64,000 nt of DNA from Streptomyces sp. Edi2 (GTDB taxonomy: Bacteria > Actinomycetota > Actinomycetes > Streptomycetales > Streptomycetaceae), in the NCBI RefSeq assembly GCF_040253635.1, contig NZ_JBEJGX010000003.1, forward strand, positions 3,534,001 through 3,598,000, read 5' to 3'. Below the pieces are notes generated by a model, which was not told the DNA's origin, did not search any database, and worked only from the letters and a program-made list of their open reading frames with translations. The position numbers were made by a program, and so were the translations under genes. This document shows, piece by piece, positions 39,611-51,176 of this stretch. Positions within the stretch are counted from its first letter, which is position 1. The number at the start of each line of letters is the position of its first letter.

Positions 39611-41125
39611 TCACCGCTGTGGCGGCACGGCAACGTGGGCGGCAGGAACAATCGCTGACACCCGGAACCCACCCGCCTCCGTCGGCCCCGAGACGAACAC
39701 GCCGCCGAGTGCCGTCACCCGCTCCCGCATCCCCACCAGGCCGTTGCCGCCGCTCGGCAACCCCGCATCGGCCGCGCCGCCCTCGCAGGGCCCGTTCTCC
39801 ACCTGGACGGCGAGCTCGCCGTCCCGGTGCGCCAGCCGCACCCGCGCCCGCGCACCCGGCGCATGCTTGTGCACATTCGTGAGCGCTTCCTGCACCACGC
39901 GGTACACGGTCCGCTCCACCCCCGCCGCATACCGGCGCCCGGCCACGGCAGACGTCCCCTCCCCCGCAGATCCGTCCTCCGCAAACCCGTCTTCCGCAGT
40001 CCCGTCCACCATCAGCTCGACCGCCATCCCGGCCGCCCGGGACTGGCCCACCAGATCCGCCAGCTCCGTCAGACACGGCCCCTCGGAATCCGCGTCCCCC
40101 GTGCCGGACACCGGCGACGCCGCCGCCCCGGGACCGGAGTCACCGGCCACCGCGGACGACGCCGGCGCCCCGTCCTCGGACGCCTCGGACATCTGCGCCT
40201 GCACCGTCGCCTTCGCCCCCGCCTGCGACGCCACCGCCGCCAGCCGCTCCGGCGCGCCCGACGCCGCAGCGCCACGCCCCGCCGCCCCCTCGGCCGTACG
40301 CAACACCCCCAGCATCTCCCGCAGCTCCGTCAGCGCCTGGCGCCCCATGTCGCCGACCAGCGCCGCGTTCTTCGAGGCCTTCTCCGGGTCCTTCAGCGCC
40401 ACGGCCTGGAGCGCGGCCGCGTGCACCACCATCAGACTCACCCGGTGCGCGACCACGTCGTGCATCTCCCGCGCGATCCGGGTCCGCTCCTCGTTACGGG
40501 CCCACTCGGCCCGCTCCTCGGCCCGGTCCGCCAGCAGCGACAGCTCGCGCTCCAGACCGTCCGCCCGCTCCCGCAGGCTCTCCACCAGCCGGCGCCGGGC
40601 CGCGATATACATCCCCCACAGCACCGGCGGCGCCGTCAGCACCAGCCCCACCGCCAGCGCTATCAACGGCACGAACCACATCGGCGGATGGAAGTCCTGC
40701 TGCGCCGCGACGTCCTCGCGCAGGCTGAGGAACGTCGTCACCAACGTCCCCGTCACCGTCATGCCCGCCAGCAGGGCCGTGATCCGGCGCGGCACATCCG
40801 ACGCGGCCAGCGTGTACAGCCCCACCACGCTCAGCAGCCCGCCCATCTCCGCGGGCATCACCGCGATCGAGACCAGCACCACCACCACGGGCCAGCGCCG
40901 GCGCACCAGCAGCACCGGCCCCGCCAGCAGGCCGAGCACGATCCCCAGCAGCTCGGGCACCTGCGCCTCGTGCGCGAAATCGATGCCCTCCACCGCACAC
41001 TCCACTGCGGAAGCCACCGCCAAAAACACATCCAGCGCCGCACTCCGCCGCCGGGCCCACCACCACGGCCCCGTTACCGGCGCACCCCGCGCGCCCACAC
41101 CTTCACTTGCCCCCGTCGCGGTCAT
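39611..41125 (-). CDS. NarL-type sensor histidine kinase without adjacent response regulator
   Basis: 504 aa. Five to six N-terminal membrane helices lie between residues 27 and 175. A coiled segment leads into the HisKA_3 dimerisation helix REMHDVVAHRVSLMVVHA, with the phospho-acceptor His near residue 222. The HATPase domain (about 405-495) has VVQEALTNVHKHAPG (N box) and GGNGLVGMRERV (G box). Between them is an unusual Ala/Ser/Gly-rich insert (about 285-350). No response regulator gene is beside it. Its 3' end touches copy 2 of the palindromic element. Confidence 0.88.
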   Translation of the reverse strand: MTATGASEGVGARGAPVTGPWWWARRRSAALDVFLAVASAVECAVEGIDFAHEAQVPELLGIVLGLLAGPVLLVRRRWPVVVVLVSIAVMPAEMGGLLSVVGLYTLAASDVPRRITALLAGMTVTGTLVTTFLSLREDVAAQQDFHPPMWFVPLIALAVGLVLTAPPVLWGMYIAARRRLVESLRERADGLERELSLLADRAEERAEWARNEERTRIAREMHDVVAHRVSLMVVHAAALQAVALKDPEKASKNAALVGDMGRQALTELREMLGVLRTAEGAAGRGAAASGAPERLAAVASQAGAKATVQAQMSEASEDGAPASSAVAGDSGPGAAASPVSGTGDADSEGPCLTELADLVGQSRAAGMAVELMVDGTAEDGFAEDGSAGEGTSAVAGRRYAAGVERTVYRVVQEALTNVHKHAPGARARVRLAHRDGELAVQVENGPCEGGAADAGLPSGGNGLVGMRERVTALGGVFVSGPTEAGGFRVSAIVPAAHVAVPPQR

Positions 41126-41281
41126 ACCGCCCAGCCTACGGGCGCCCGCACCCGATTCCCCGCCCCGTTACCGGTCATAGACCAGGCCCATTACCAGCCC
41201 TTACCAGTGGTTATCGCTCGAACTGTTGAATCGCCCACATTTTCGCCCCTTATGCCCGCCTGGTCACGGCACCCTGTTCCC

Positions 41282-42133
41282 ATGCCGAACACCCATCGCA
41301 GTCACTCCGACTACGAGGCGTTACGCCCCCAGGTCGTCGCCCTGCGCCGCGCCGGCCTCAGCCGCCGCCAGATCCGCGACCGCCTCCACGTCCACAACAA
41401 CGACATCCTCAACCGCCTCCTCGAAGGCGTCCCCGCCCCCGACTGGACCCGCCGCCCGAACGCCAAGGACGACCTGCGCGCCCGCGCCCGCGAGCTGCGG
41501 AAGCAGGGCCGGACCTACGACGAGATCCAGGTCGAACTGGGCTGCTCGAAGAGTTCGATCTCGCTGTGGGTACGGGACCTGCCGAAACCGCCGCCCCGCA
41601 CCCCCGAAGAGGCCTCGGCCATCGCCCGGCGCGGCTGGGAGGCCACCCTCAAGCGGCGCGAGGAGGAGCGGCAGCGGACGAAACAGGCCGCGACGCGCAT
41701 CGGCAAGCTCACCGACCGGGAGCTCTTCCTGATCGGCGTCGGCCTGTACTGGTCCGAGGGCAGCAAGAGCAAGCCGTACCGCCTCAGCGAACGCGCCGTC
41801 TTCATCAACAGCGACCCCGGCATGATCCGGGTCTACCTCGCATGGCTCCGCCTGCTGGGCGTGGACAGTGAGCGGCTGCGGTTCTACGTACACATCCACG
41901 AGTCGGCCGACATCGGGGCCGCGGAGCAGTTCTGGGCCGGCATCACAGACGCCGATCCGTCGGCCTTCGGCAAGACCACGCTCAAGAGACACAACCCCAA
42001 AACGGTCCGTAAGAACGTCGGGGAGAACTACCACGGCTGCCTGATGATCCACGTTTCGCAAAGCGCGGAGCTATACCGTCGCATCGAAGGCTGGTGGTAC
42101 GGCATAGTGTTGGGTGCCGAGCGATCAGCCTGA
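41282..42133 (+). CDS. Double-HTH protein with LAGLIDADG-like C-terminus; contains a TTA codon
   Basis: 283 aa. Two helix-turn-helix segments lie near residues 20-45 (RRAGLSRRQIRDRLHV) and 65-95 (RTYDEIQVELGCSKSSISLWV). The C-terminal half starts LFLIGVGLYWSEGSKSK (about 150) and contains NSDPGMIRVYLAWLRLLGV and NYHGCLMIHVSQS, resembling LAGLIDADG-type folds. Codon 14 is TTA (41321-41323), so efficient translation should need the bldA tRNA. The ATG at 41282 lacks a good ribosome site; an ATG at 41251 in frame is an alternative that also includes the TTA. A tRNA-Gln gene follows 29 bp downstream. It could be a regulator or a domesticated homing endonuclease. Confidence 0.7.
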   Translation: MPNTHRSHSDYEALRPQVVALRRAGLSRRQIRDRLHVHNNDILNRLLEGVPAPDWTRRPNAKDDLRARARELRKQGRTYDEIQVELGCSKSSISLWVRDLPKPPPRTPEEASAIARRGWEATLKRREEERQRTKQAATRIGKLTDRELFLIGVGLYWSEGSKSKPYRLSERAVFINSDPGMIRVYLAWLRLLGVDSERLRFYVHIHESADIGAAEQFWAGITDADPSAFGKTTLKRHNPKTVRKNVGENYHGCLMIHVSQSAELYRRIEGWWYGIVLGAERSA

Positions 42134-42162
42134 CGGGGTGTCCGGTTTGATCCTCTTTATTA

Positions 42163-42234
42163 TCCCCCGTGGTGTAATGGGCAACACTGTCGGTTTTGGT
42201 CCGACCATTAGAGGTTCGAGTCCTCTCGGGGGAG
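42163..42234 (+). tRNA. tRNA-Gln(TTG)
   Basis: A 72-nt cloverleaf: acceptor TCCCCCG / CGGGGGA with discriminator G, D-arm TGGTGTAATGGGCAACA, anticodon arm GTCGG-TTTTGGT-CCGAC with anticodon TTG, and T-arm GAGGTTCGAGTCCTC. CCA is not fully encoded (CCC follows). Confidence 0.95.
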
Positions 42235-42255
42235 CCCTCTCCCACATGCAGATTT

Positions 42256-42283
42256 CGGGTCCCGGCTACCAAGTCGGGACCCG
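42256..42283 (+). terminator. Hairpin after tRNA-Gln
   Basis: CGGGTCCCG (42256-42264) pairs with CGGGACCCG (42275-42283) 22 nt past the tRNA. A second hairpin (CTTCGGGTG 42316-42324 with CACCCGAAG 42330-42338) lies in the glmU leader just before its ribosome site and could influence translation. Confidence 0.55.
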
Positions 42284-42364
42284 CCCGCGTTTCGGCTGCT
42301 ATACGCACCGGTATCCTTCGGGTGACCACCACCCGAAGTAGCCAAGAAGCCGAAGGGCATCCCC

Positions 42365-43822
42365 GTGAGCGCCAACCGCCCGGCAGCCGTCGTCGTTCTC
42401 GCAGCGGGTGAGGGCACCCGCATGAAGTCGGCGACCCCCAAGGTCCTGCACGCACTCTGCGGCCGCTCCCTCGTCGGACATGTCGTCGCCGCCTCCCGAG
42501 AGCTGGATCCCGAGCATCTCGTCGTGGTCGTCGGCCATGCCCGTGAGCAGGTGCAGGCGCATCTGGCCGAGGTCGACCCCGCCGCCCGCACCGCCGTGCA
42601 GCACGAGCAGAAGGGCACCGGCCACGCGGTCCGTACCGCCCTGGAAGAGCTGAGCAACGGCGGTGTCGCCCTCGACGGCACCGTCATCGTCGTCTGTGGC
42701 GACACCCCGCTGCTGACCGGCGAGACCCTGCGGCTGCTCAGCGACACGCACGCGGCGGACGGCAATGCCGTGACCGTCCTGTCCGCCGAGGTCCCGGACT
42801 CCACCGGCTACGGGCGCATCGTGCGCGAGGCGGGCACCGGCGCGGTGACCGCGATCGTCGAGCACAAGGACGCCACCGCGGGCCAGCGCGCGATCCGGGA
42901 GATCAACTCGGGCGTCTTCGCCTTTGACGCGCAGCTCCTGGTGGATGCGCTCGGCAAGGTCCGTACGGACAACAGTCAGGGCGAGGAGTACCTGACCGAT
43001 GTGCTGGGGATCGTGCGGGAGGCCGGGCACCGCGTCGGTGCGGCGGTGTCCGCCGACCACCGGGAGATCCTGGGGATCAACAACCGCGTGCAGCTGGCAC
43101 AGGCGCGGCGGCTGCTGAACGACCGGCTGCTGGAGCGGGCGATGCTGGCCGGTGTGACGGTGGTGGATCCGGCGTCGACGTGGGTGGATGTGTCGGTGAC
43201 GTTCGAGCCGGACGCGACGGTCCACCCGGGTACGGAGCTGCGGGGTGCCACGCATCTCGCCACGGGCGCCGAGGTGGGTCCGCACTCCCGGCTGACGGAC
43301 ACGTCGGTGGGTGCGGGCGCGGTGGCGTCGTTCACGGTGGCCGAGGGTGCGCGGATCGGTGAGGGTGCGAGTGTCGGTCCTTACGCGTATCTGCGGCCGG
43401 GGACGGATCTGGGTCCGAAGGCGAAGGCCGGCACGTATGTGGAGATGAAGAACGCCTCGATCGGCGAGGGCACGAAGGTGCCGCATCTTTCGTATGTGGG
43501 AGATGCCACGATCGGTGACTTCACCAATATCGGTGCGGCGAGTGTCTTTGTGAACTACGACGGTGAGGCGAAACACCACACGACGGTCGGGTCGCATTGC
43601 AAGACGGGGTCGGACAACATGTTTGTGGCTCCGGTCACGGTCGGGGACGGCGCTTATACGGCGGCGGGCTCGGTCATCACCAAGGATGTGCCCCCGGGTT
43701 CGCTGGCGGTCGCGCGTGGCCAGCAGCGGAATATCGAGGGTTGGGTCGCGCGGAAGCGGCCCGGAAGCGCCGCCGCGCAGGCGGCTTCGGCTGCTCGCCA
43801 GGATGCCCAGGGCGAGCGGTGA
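42365..43822 (+). CDS. glmU: Bifunctional GlcNAc-1-P uridyltransferase / GlcN-1-P acetyltransferase
   Basis: 485 aa. It makes UDP-GlcNAc for peptidoglycan. The N-terminal pyrophosphorylase has LAAGEGTRMKSATPKVLH, VVCGDTPLL and the YGRIVRE loop. The C-terminal left-handed beta-helix (about 260-450) shows hexapeptide repeats and the acetyltransferase residues in NYDGEAKHHTTVG. It ends with an Ala-rich tail. GTG start with AAGGG ahead. It is followed by prs 72 bp downstream in the same direction, the arrangement common in Gram-positives. Confidence 0.96.
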   Translation: MSANRPAAVVVLAAGEGTRMKSATPKVLHALCGRSLVGHVVAASRELDPEHLVVVVGHAREQVQAHLAEVDPAARTAVQHEQKGTGHAVRTALEELSNGGVALDGTVIVVCGDTPLLTGETLRLLSDTHAADGNAVTVLSAEVPDSTGYGRIVREAGTGAVTAIVEHKDATAGQRAIREINSGVFAFDAQLLVDALGKVRTDNSQGEEYLTDVLGIVREAGHRVGAAVSADHREILGINNRVQLAQARRLLNDRLLERAMLAGVTVVDPASTWVDVSVTFEPDATVHPGTELRGATHLATGAEVGPHSRLTDTSVGAGAVASFTVAEGARIGEGASVGPYAYLRPGTDLGPKAKAGTYVEMKNASIGEGTKVPHLSYVGDATIGDFTNIGAASVFVNYDGEAKHHTTVGSHCKTGSDNMFVAPVTVGDGAYTAAGSVITKDVPPGSLAVARGQQRNIEGWVARKRPGSAAAQAASAARQDAQGER

Positions 43823-43894
43823 CCGTGCAAGGGGTGCGCCGTGCGGGGCGTACCGTGATGAACGCACGCAAACTGTGATTCGAGGAGATTTGCT

Positions 43895-44869
43895 GTGACC
43901 GGGATCAAGACGACCGGCGAGAAGAAGCTGATGCTCTTCTCCGGCCGCGCCCACCCCGAGCTTGCCGAGGAGGTCGCGCACCAGCTGGGTGTGGGCCTGG
44001 TCCCGACCAAGGCATTCGACTTCGCCAATGGTGAGATCTACGTCCGCTATCAGGAGTCGGCACGTGGCGCGGACTGCTTTTTGATTCAGAGCCACACGGC
44101 TCCGATCAATAAGTGGATCATGGAACAGCTGATCATGATTGATGCGCTGAAGCGGGCTTCGGCCCGGAGCATCACGGTGGTCGTGCCGTTCTACGGCTAT
44201 GCGCGGCAGGACAAGAAGCACCGTGGCCGTGAGCCGATTTCGGCGCGGCTGATCGCGGATTTGATGAAGACCGCGGGTGCGCACCGTGTGGTGACCGTGG
44301 ATCTGCACACGGACCAGATCATGGGCTTCTTCGACGGCCCGGTGGATCACCTTTTCGCGCTGCCGGTCCTTGCGGACTACGTGGGCGCGAAGGTGGACCG
44401 CGACAAGCTGACGGTGGTGTCCCCGGACGCCGGCCGGGTGCGGGTCGCGGACCGCTGGTGCGACCGCCTGGGTGCGCCGCTGGCGATCGTCCACAAGCGG
44501 CGTGACAAGGACGTGGCGAACCAGGTCACCGTGCACGAGGTCGTCGGCGATGTGAAGGACCGGGTGTGTGTCCTGGTCGACGACATGATCGACACCGGTG
44601 GCACGATCTGTGCGGCGGCGGATGCGCTGTTCGCGAATGGTGCCTCGGATGTGATCGTGACGGCGACGCACGGTGTGCTGTCGGGCCCGGCGGCGGACCG
44701 GCTGAAGAATTCGAAGGTGAGCGAGTTCGTGTTCACGAATACGCTGCCGACGCCTTCGGAGCTGGAGCTGGACAAGATCACGGTGCTGTCGATGGCGCCG
44801 ACGATTGCCCGCGCGCTCCGTGAGGTGTTCGAGGACGGCTCGGTGACGAGCCTCTTCGAGGAGCAGTGA
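43895..44869 (+). CDS. prs: Ribose-phosphate pyrophosphokinase (PRPP synthase)
   Basis: 324 aa. It transfers pyrophosphate from ATP to ribose 5-phosphate. The ATP-binding flexible loop region YGYARQDKKHRGREPISA, the metal site VDLHTDQIMGFFDGPVDHL, and the PRPP loop VCVLVDDMIDTGGTI are intact. The GTG at 43895 has GAGGAG 7 nt ahead. It ends with FEEQ-stop, 50 bp before a long-loop hairpin and the rplY leader. Confidence 0.96.
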   Translation: MTGIKTTGEKKLMLFSGRAHPELAEEVAHQLGVGLVPTKAFDFANGEIYVRYQESARGADCFLIQSHTAPINKWIMEQLIMIDALKRASARSITVVVPFYGYARQDKKHRGREPISARLIADLMKTAGAHRVVTVDLHTDQIMGFFDGPVDHLFALPVLADYVGAKVDRDKLTVVSPDAGRVRVADRWCDRLGAPLAIVHKRRDKDVANQVTVHEVVGDVKDRVCVLVDDMIDTGGTICAAADALFANGASDVIVTATHGVLSGPAADRLKNSKVSEFVFTNTLPTPSELELDKITVLSMAPTIARALREVFEDGSVTSLFEEQ

Positions 44870-44919
44870 ACTGACGGTGTCGGGCGGCCTGTGAGGTAGT
44901 CCGGGGCTGATCGACTTTG

Positions 44920-44978
44920 GGGCGGCCTTCCGGCCGGGTAGACTCATCGAGTTGCTCGGCGAGGGAGGCCGCCCTTTT
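44920..44978 (+). terminator. Long-loop hairpin with T-run between prs and rplY, overlapping a promoter candidate
   Basis: GGGCGGCCT (44920-44928) pairs with AGGCCGCCC (44966-44974), followed by TTTT (44975-44978). The 37-nt loop contains TAGACT (44939-44944), a fair -10 box for rplY, with a weak -35 (TTTGGG, 17 bp upstream). Confidence 0.5.
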
Positions 44979-45075
44979 GTGGTGGCTGTCCGTTATCGAC
45001 GCGCTCTTCGTAGCAGGTCTGTCGTGGGCCGGGTAACGCCCACCAGATGTTTTCTGCGATACGAGGAGTGCCGTT

Positions 45076-45669
45076 ATGGCTGAGGTCAAGCTCGCCGCCC
45101 AGGTTCGTACCGACTTCGGTAAGGGTGCCGCGCGTCGTGCGCGCCGCGCCGACCTGGTTCCGGCTGTCATCTACGGTCACGGCGCCGAGCCGCAGCACGT
45201 GGCGATCAACAGCCACGCGCTGATGATGGCGCTGAAGACGCCGAACGCCCTGATCCGTCTGGACTTCGAGGGCAAGACCGAGCTGGTCATCCCCAAGGCC
45301 GTGCAGCGTGAGGCGATCCGCCAGTTCCTGGTGCACGTGGACTTCCTGGCCGTGAAGAAGGGCGAGAAGGTCTCCGTCGAGATTCCGATCCACGTCGAGG
45401 GCGACCTGGCCCCGGGCCAGCTCGTGCTGGAGCACGTGCTGAACACGCTGCCGATCGAGGCCGAGGCCACTCACATTCCGGAGTCGGTCACGATTTCCGT
45501 CCAGGGCCTGGACGCGGGCGCTTCGGTGCTCGCCAAGGACGTCACGCTGCCGTCGGGTTCGGCGCTGGCCGTGGACGAGGACGCGGTCGTGCTGCAGGTT
45601 GTCGCGGCGCAGGCCGAGGCTCCGGCCGAGGAGGCCGGCGAGGGCGAGGGCGAAGGCGCCGAGGCCTGA
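45076..45669 (+). CDS. rplY: 50S ribosomal protein L25, CTC/TL5 type
   Basis: 197 aa. The N-terminal domain binds 5S rRNA (TDFGKGAARRARRADLVPAVIYGHG). A second domain (about 95-180) marks the longer TL5/CTC general-stress form, and an acidic Glu/Gly/Ala tail ends the protein. GAGGAG stands 7 nt before the ATG. It is followed by pth, as in many bacteria, after 144 bp. Confidence 0.95.
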   Translation: MAEVKLAAQVRTDFGKGAARRARRADLVPAVIYGHGAEPQHVAINSHALMMALKTPNALIRLDFEGKTELVIPKAVQREAIRQFLVHVDFLAVKKGEKVSVEIPIHVEGDLAPGQLVLEHVLNTLPIEAEATHIPESVTISVQGLDAGASVLAKDVTLPSGSALAVDEDAVVLQVVAAQAEAPAEEAGEGEGEGAEA

Positions 45670-45813
45670 GTCGTTTTCCGCTGAGGGATTTTCTCGGCGA
45701 GTGGTCCAGCCGCTGCCGCGCGCCTTGGGGCGCGGGGTGGCGGTTGGGCTGTTTCATGGGCAGTTGCGGTCGGGGCCGGTGCGGGGTTGCCGGCGGATGT
45801 GGGAGTGGCTGAG

Positions 45814-46401
45814 ATGGCGGACGCTGATCCGTGGCTGGTGGTGGGGCTGGGTAATCCGGGCCCGGAGTATGCGCGTAATCGCCACAATGTGGGTTTCATG
45901 GTGGCGGATTTGCTGGCGGAGCGGATGGGGGGCCGTTTCAAGGCGCACAAGGCGCGGGCGCAGGTGGTGGAGGGGCGTTGTGGTGCGCCCGGTCCGTCGA
46001 GTCGTCGTGTGGTGGTGGCGAAGCCGTTGTCCTTCATGAATCTGTCGGGTGGGCCGACGACGGCGTTGCGGGATTTCTACAAGGTGCCGGTCGGCAACAT
46101 CATTGCGATTCATGATGAGTTGGATATCGATTACGGCGCGTTGCGGCTGAAGCTGGGTGGCGGAGACAACGGTCACAACGGTCTGAAGTCGATCACGAAG
46201 TCGCTGGGCGCGGAGTATCACCGGGTGCGGTTCGGGATCGGGCGTCCGCCGGGCCGTATGCAGGTCGCGGATTTCGTGCTGAAGGATTTCTCCTCGGCGG
46301 AGCGACGCGAGCTGGATTATTTCGTGGACCGTGCCGCGGATGCGGTGGAGACGCTGATCGTGGACGGTCTGGAACGGGCGCAGAGTACGTACAACTCCTG
46401 A
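45814..46401 (+). CDS. pth: Peptidyl-tRNA hydrolase
   Basis: 195 aa. It releases tRNA from stalled peptidyl-tRNA. The signature [22 protein letters not shown] contains the catalytic His, followed by [11 protein letters not shown], the Asp in [12 protein letters not shown], and [12 protein letters not shown] with active-site Asn. The ATG at 45814 with GGGAG 8 nt ahead gives a usual N-terminus; an upstream in-frame ATG has no supporting site. Confidence 0.96.
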   Translation: MADADPWLVVGLGNPGPEYARNRHNVGFMVADLLAERMGGRFKAHKARAQVVEGRCGAPGPSSRRVVVAKPLSFMNLSGGPTTALRDFYKVPVGNIIAIHDELDIDYGALRLKLGGGDNGHNGLKSITKSLGAEYHRVRFGIGRPPGRMQVADFVLKDFSSAERRELDYFVDRAADAVETLIVDGLERAQSTYNS

Positions 46402-46480
46402 ATGGGACAGCGGGGGTCAGGCTCTGACGAACCGTTGTCGGAGGTTGACCGGCTGCGGGTTATGGCCAAGGATCGCCGCC

Positions 46481-47005
46481 ATGCCCAGAAGCAGTACGCG
46501 CACCCGCCCGGTCAGACGCAGTCGTACCCGGCGGGTCGGTGAGAGCGCCTATGGGGCGCTGCTTCTCGCCCGGACCGGTGTGATGGGTCTGCTGGCGTTG
46601 CTCCTGCTGGTGGCGGGGGTGTGGACGTCGTGGCACACGGCGCAGTACGCGATGCTCGTCAAGGCGCGGGAGCGCGGAATGATGACGGTGTCGGCGTGTG
46701 AGGCCGAGCAGTGCACCGGCTCGTATGTGCCGACCGGGGGCGATGGCCGGCCGCGGTCGAGGGTGACGATCGCGGAGGCGGCGGCGGGCGGCAAGGGCGA
46801 GCGGGTCGAGGTGACGGTCGAGCCGGGGACGGCGCGGGCGGTGCGGACCGGGGCGGGCGGGATCCTGCATGCGTGGGTGCCGTTCGCGGGGTCGTTGCTG
46901 CTGGCGGCGCTGGTGGTGGCCGGGGGGATGCGGCTGCGGCGTACGGCGTGGGTGATGGGTTTGCTGGGGGCGGTGTTGCTGGGCGCGGCATTCGCTGCGC
47001 TGTAG
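46481..47005 (+). CDS. Small membrane protein, unknown function
   Basis: 174 aa. A very basic N-terminus precedes a membrane helix (GLLALLLLVAGVWTSW). An extracytoplasmic region with two Cys (SACEAEQCTGSY) and a beta-rich stretch (GERVEVTVEPGTARAV) follows. Two C-terminal helices (FAGSLLLAALVVAGG and WVMGLLGAVLLGAAF) close the chain. The Cys pair may form a disulfide. The family is not recognised, but similar genes accompany pth in Streptomyces. The start at 46481 is chosen for the usual length; an ATG 12 codons upstream is possible. Confidence 0.7.
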   Translation: MPRSSTRTRPVRRSRTRRVGESAYGALLLARTGVMGLLALLLLVAGVWTSWHTAQYAMLVKARERGMMTVSACEAEQCTGSYVPTGGDGRPRSRVTIAEAAAGGKGERVEVTVEPGTARAVRTGAGGILHAWVPFAGSLLLAALVVAGGMRLRRTAWVMGLLGAVLLGAAFAAL

Positions 47006-47010
47006 GCGGT

Positions 47011-47056
47011 ACGACGGCGGCCCGCCCTCTCGGTGGAGAGGGCGGGCCGCCGTCGT
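47011..47056. terminator. Perfect 21-bp hairpin between convergent genes
   Basis: The arms 47011-47031 and 47036-47056 are perfectly complementary around GGTG. It sits between the membrane-protein gene and ppc stop codons, and without U-runs it still should end transcription from both sides. Confidence 0.8.
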
Positions 47057-47074
47057 GTGTCCGGCCGGGTGGTG

Positions 47075-49837
<2,763 letters not shown>

Positions 49838-50140
49838 TGGTGCGGCTCCTTGCAGCGATCAGGGGCGTCGTACCGCGGCTCGTGGGAGAGGTGCCGGCGG
49901 GCGACGGGTGGGCAGGTCTGATGCGGGCGGGTTGCGGACCGCGCTGTCCGACGTCCCCAGGATAGGTCTGCCCAGTGTCAGCAGATCACACCGTCCGCTG
50001 GGTGGGCAGATGCGTCACAGGGGGTAGGTGTGGCGCCTGTCACGGCCTTGCCCGGGACGGCGGCACTGCCATACTTACGAGACCGTAGGTTACGGTCCCG
50101 TAGCCGTAGCCGTGCCCCCGAGCCCCCGACGAGGGACACC
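49838..50140. other. Divergent spacer between ppc and the desaturase gene
   Basis: This 303-bp stretch has no gene. It holds the ppc leader, a candidate desaturase promoter (TTGCCC at 50048, with TACTTA at 50072) and the TetR-type palindrome at 50076-50102. Confidence 0.5.
50076..50102. promoter_or_regulatory. TetR-type operator upstream of the desaturase gene
   Basis: TACGAGACCGTA-GGT-TACGGTCCCGTA is a 27-bp palindrome with one mismatched pair. It overlaps the probable transcription start of the desaturase gene, and a TetR gene lies immediately downstream of that gene. This makes it the likely site of repression. Confidence 0.65.
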
Positions 50141-51154
50141 ATGAACGCTGGTTCCGAAGCCGTAGAAGATCCCCCGATTCCTGCCGGTTCATCCGCCGGT
50201 CCGGCCACCGCCGCCGCGGAACCCTCCGCGACGCTGGGTGGCGAGCAGCGCAGGTCGGTCGAGCAGATCTCGTTGCTGCTCTTCATCACCGTTCCGTTCG
50301 TGGCGCTGGTCGCCGCGGTTCCGCTGGCCTGGGGCTGGGGGGTGAGCTGGCTGGATCTGGGGCTGATGGTGGCGATGTACTACATCGGCTGCCACGGCAT
50401 CACGATCGGCTTCCACCGCTACTTCACGCATGGCTCGTTCAAGGCGAAGCGGCCGCTGCGGATCGCGCTGGCGATCATGGGCTCGCTGGCCGTCGAGGGA
50501 CCGCTGGTGCGCTGGGTGGCGGACCACCGCAAGCACCACAAGTTCTCCGACGCCGAGGGCGACCCGCACTCCCCGTGGCGCTTCGGCGAGACGGTGCCGG
50601 CCCTGATGAAGGGCCTGTGGTGGGCGCACATCGGCTGGATGTTCGACGAGGAGCAGACGCCGCAGCAGAAGTACGCACCGGACCTGGTCAAGGACGATGC
50701 GATCCGTGCGGTCTCCCGCCAGTTCGTCCTGTGGACGGCGGTGTCGCTGCTGATCCCGCCGCTGGTGGGCGGTCTGGTGACCTGGTCCTGGCAGGGTGCG
50801 CTGACGGCGTTCTTCTGGGGTTCCCTGGTCCGCGTCGCGCTGCTGCACCACGTCACCTGGTCGATCAACTCCATCTGCCATGCGGTGGGCAAGCGCCCCT
50901 TCAAGTCCCGCGACCGCTCGGGCAACGTCTGGTGGCTGGCCGTCCTGTCCTGCGGTGAGTCCTGGCACAACCTGCACCACGCGGACCCCACCTGTGCCCG
51001 GCACGGGGTGATGAAGGGGCAGCTGGACTCCAGCGCCCGGCTGATCCGCTGGTTCGAGAAGGCGGGCTGGGCGTATGACGTCCGGTGGCCGGACGCGTCC
51101 CGTATCGATGCCCGACGCGCGGAGCCGGCCGCCGGGGGTACGTCCCGGCGGTAG
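50141..51154 (+). CDS. Acyl-CoA / fatty acid desaturase
   Basis: 337 aa. The di-iron site is given by three His boxes: HRYFTH (about residue 93), HRKHH (about 130) and HNLHH (about 270). Four hydrophobic segments place the enzyme in the membrane. It introduces a delta-9 type double bond into acyl chains using O2. The ATG at 50141 has GAGGG upstream; an earlier in-frame ATG would cross the operator. The TetR gene follows 22 bp later, so they form an operon. Confidence 0.92.
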   Translation: MNAGSEAVEDPPIPAGSSAGPATAAAEPSATLGGEQRRSVEQISLLLFITVPFVALVAAVPLAWGWGVSWLDLGLMVAMYYIGCHGITIGFHRYFTHGSFKAKRPLRIALAIMGSLAVEGPLVRWVADHRKHHKFSDAEGDPHSPWRFGETVPALMKGLWWAHIGWMFDEEQTPQQKYAPDLVKDDAIRAVSRQFVLWTAVSLLIPPLVGGLVTWSWQGALTAFFWGSLVRVALLHHVTWSINSICHAVGKRPFKSRDRSGNVWWLAVLSCGESWHNLHHADPTCARHGVMKGQLDSSARLIRWFEKAGWAYDVRWPDASRIDARRAEPAAGGTSRR

Positions 51155-51176
51155 GCGGGGAAGGCATGATTGACGG

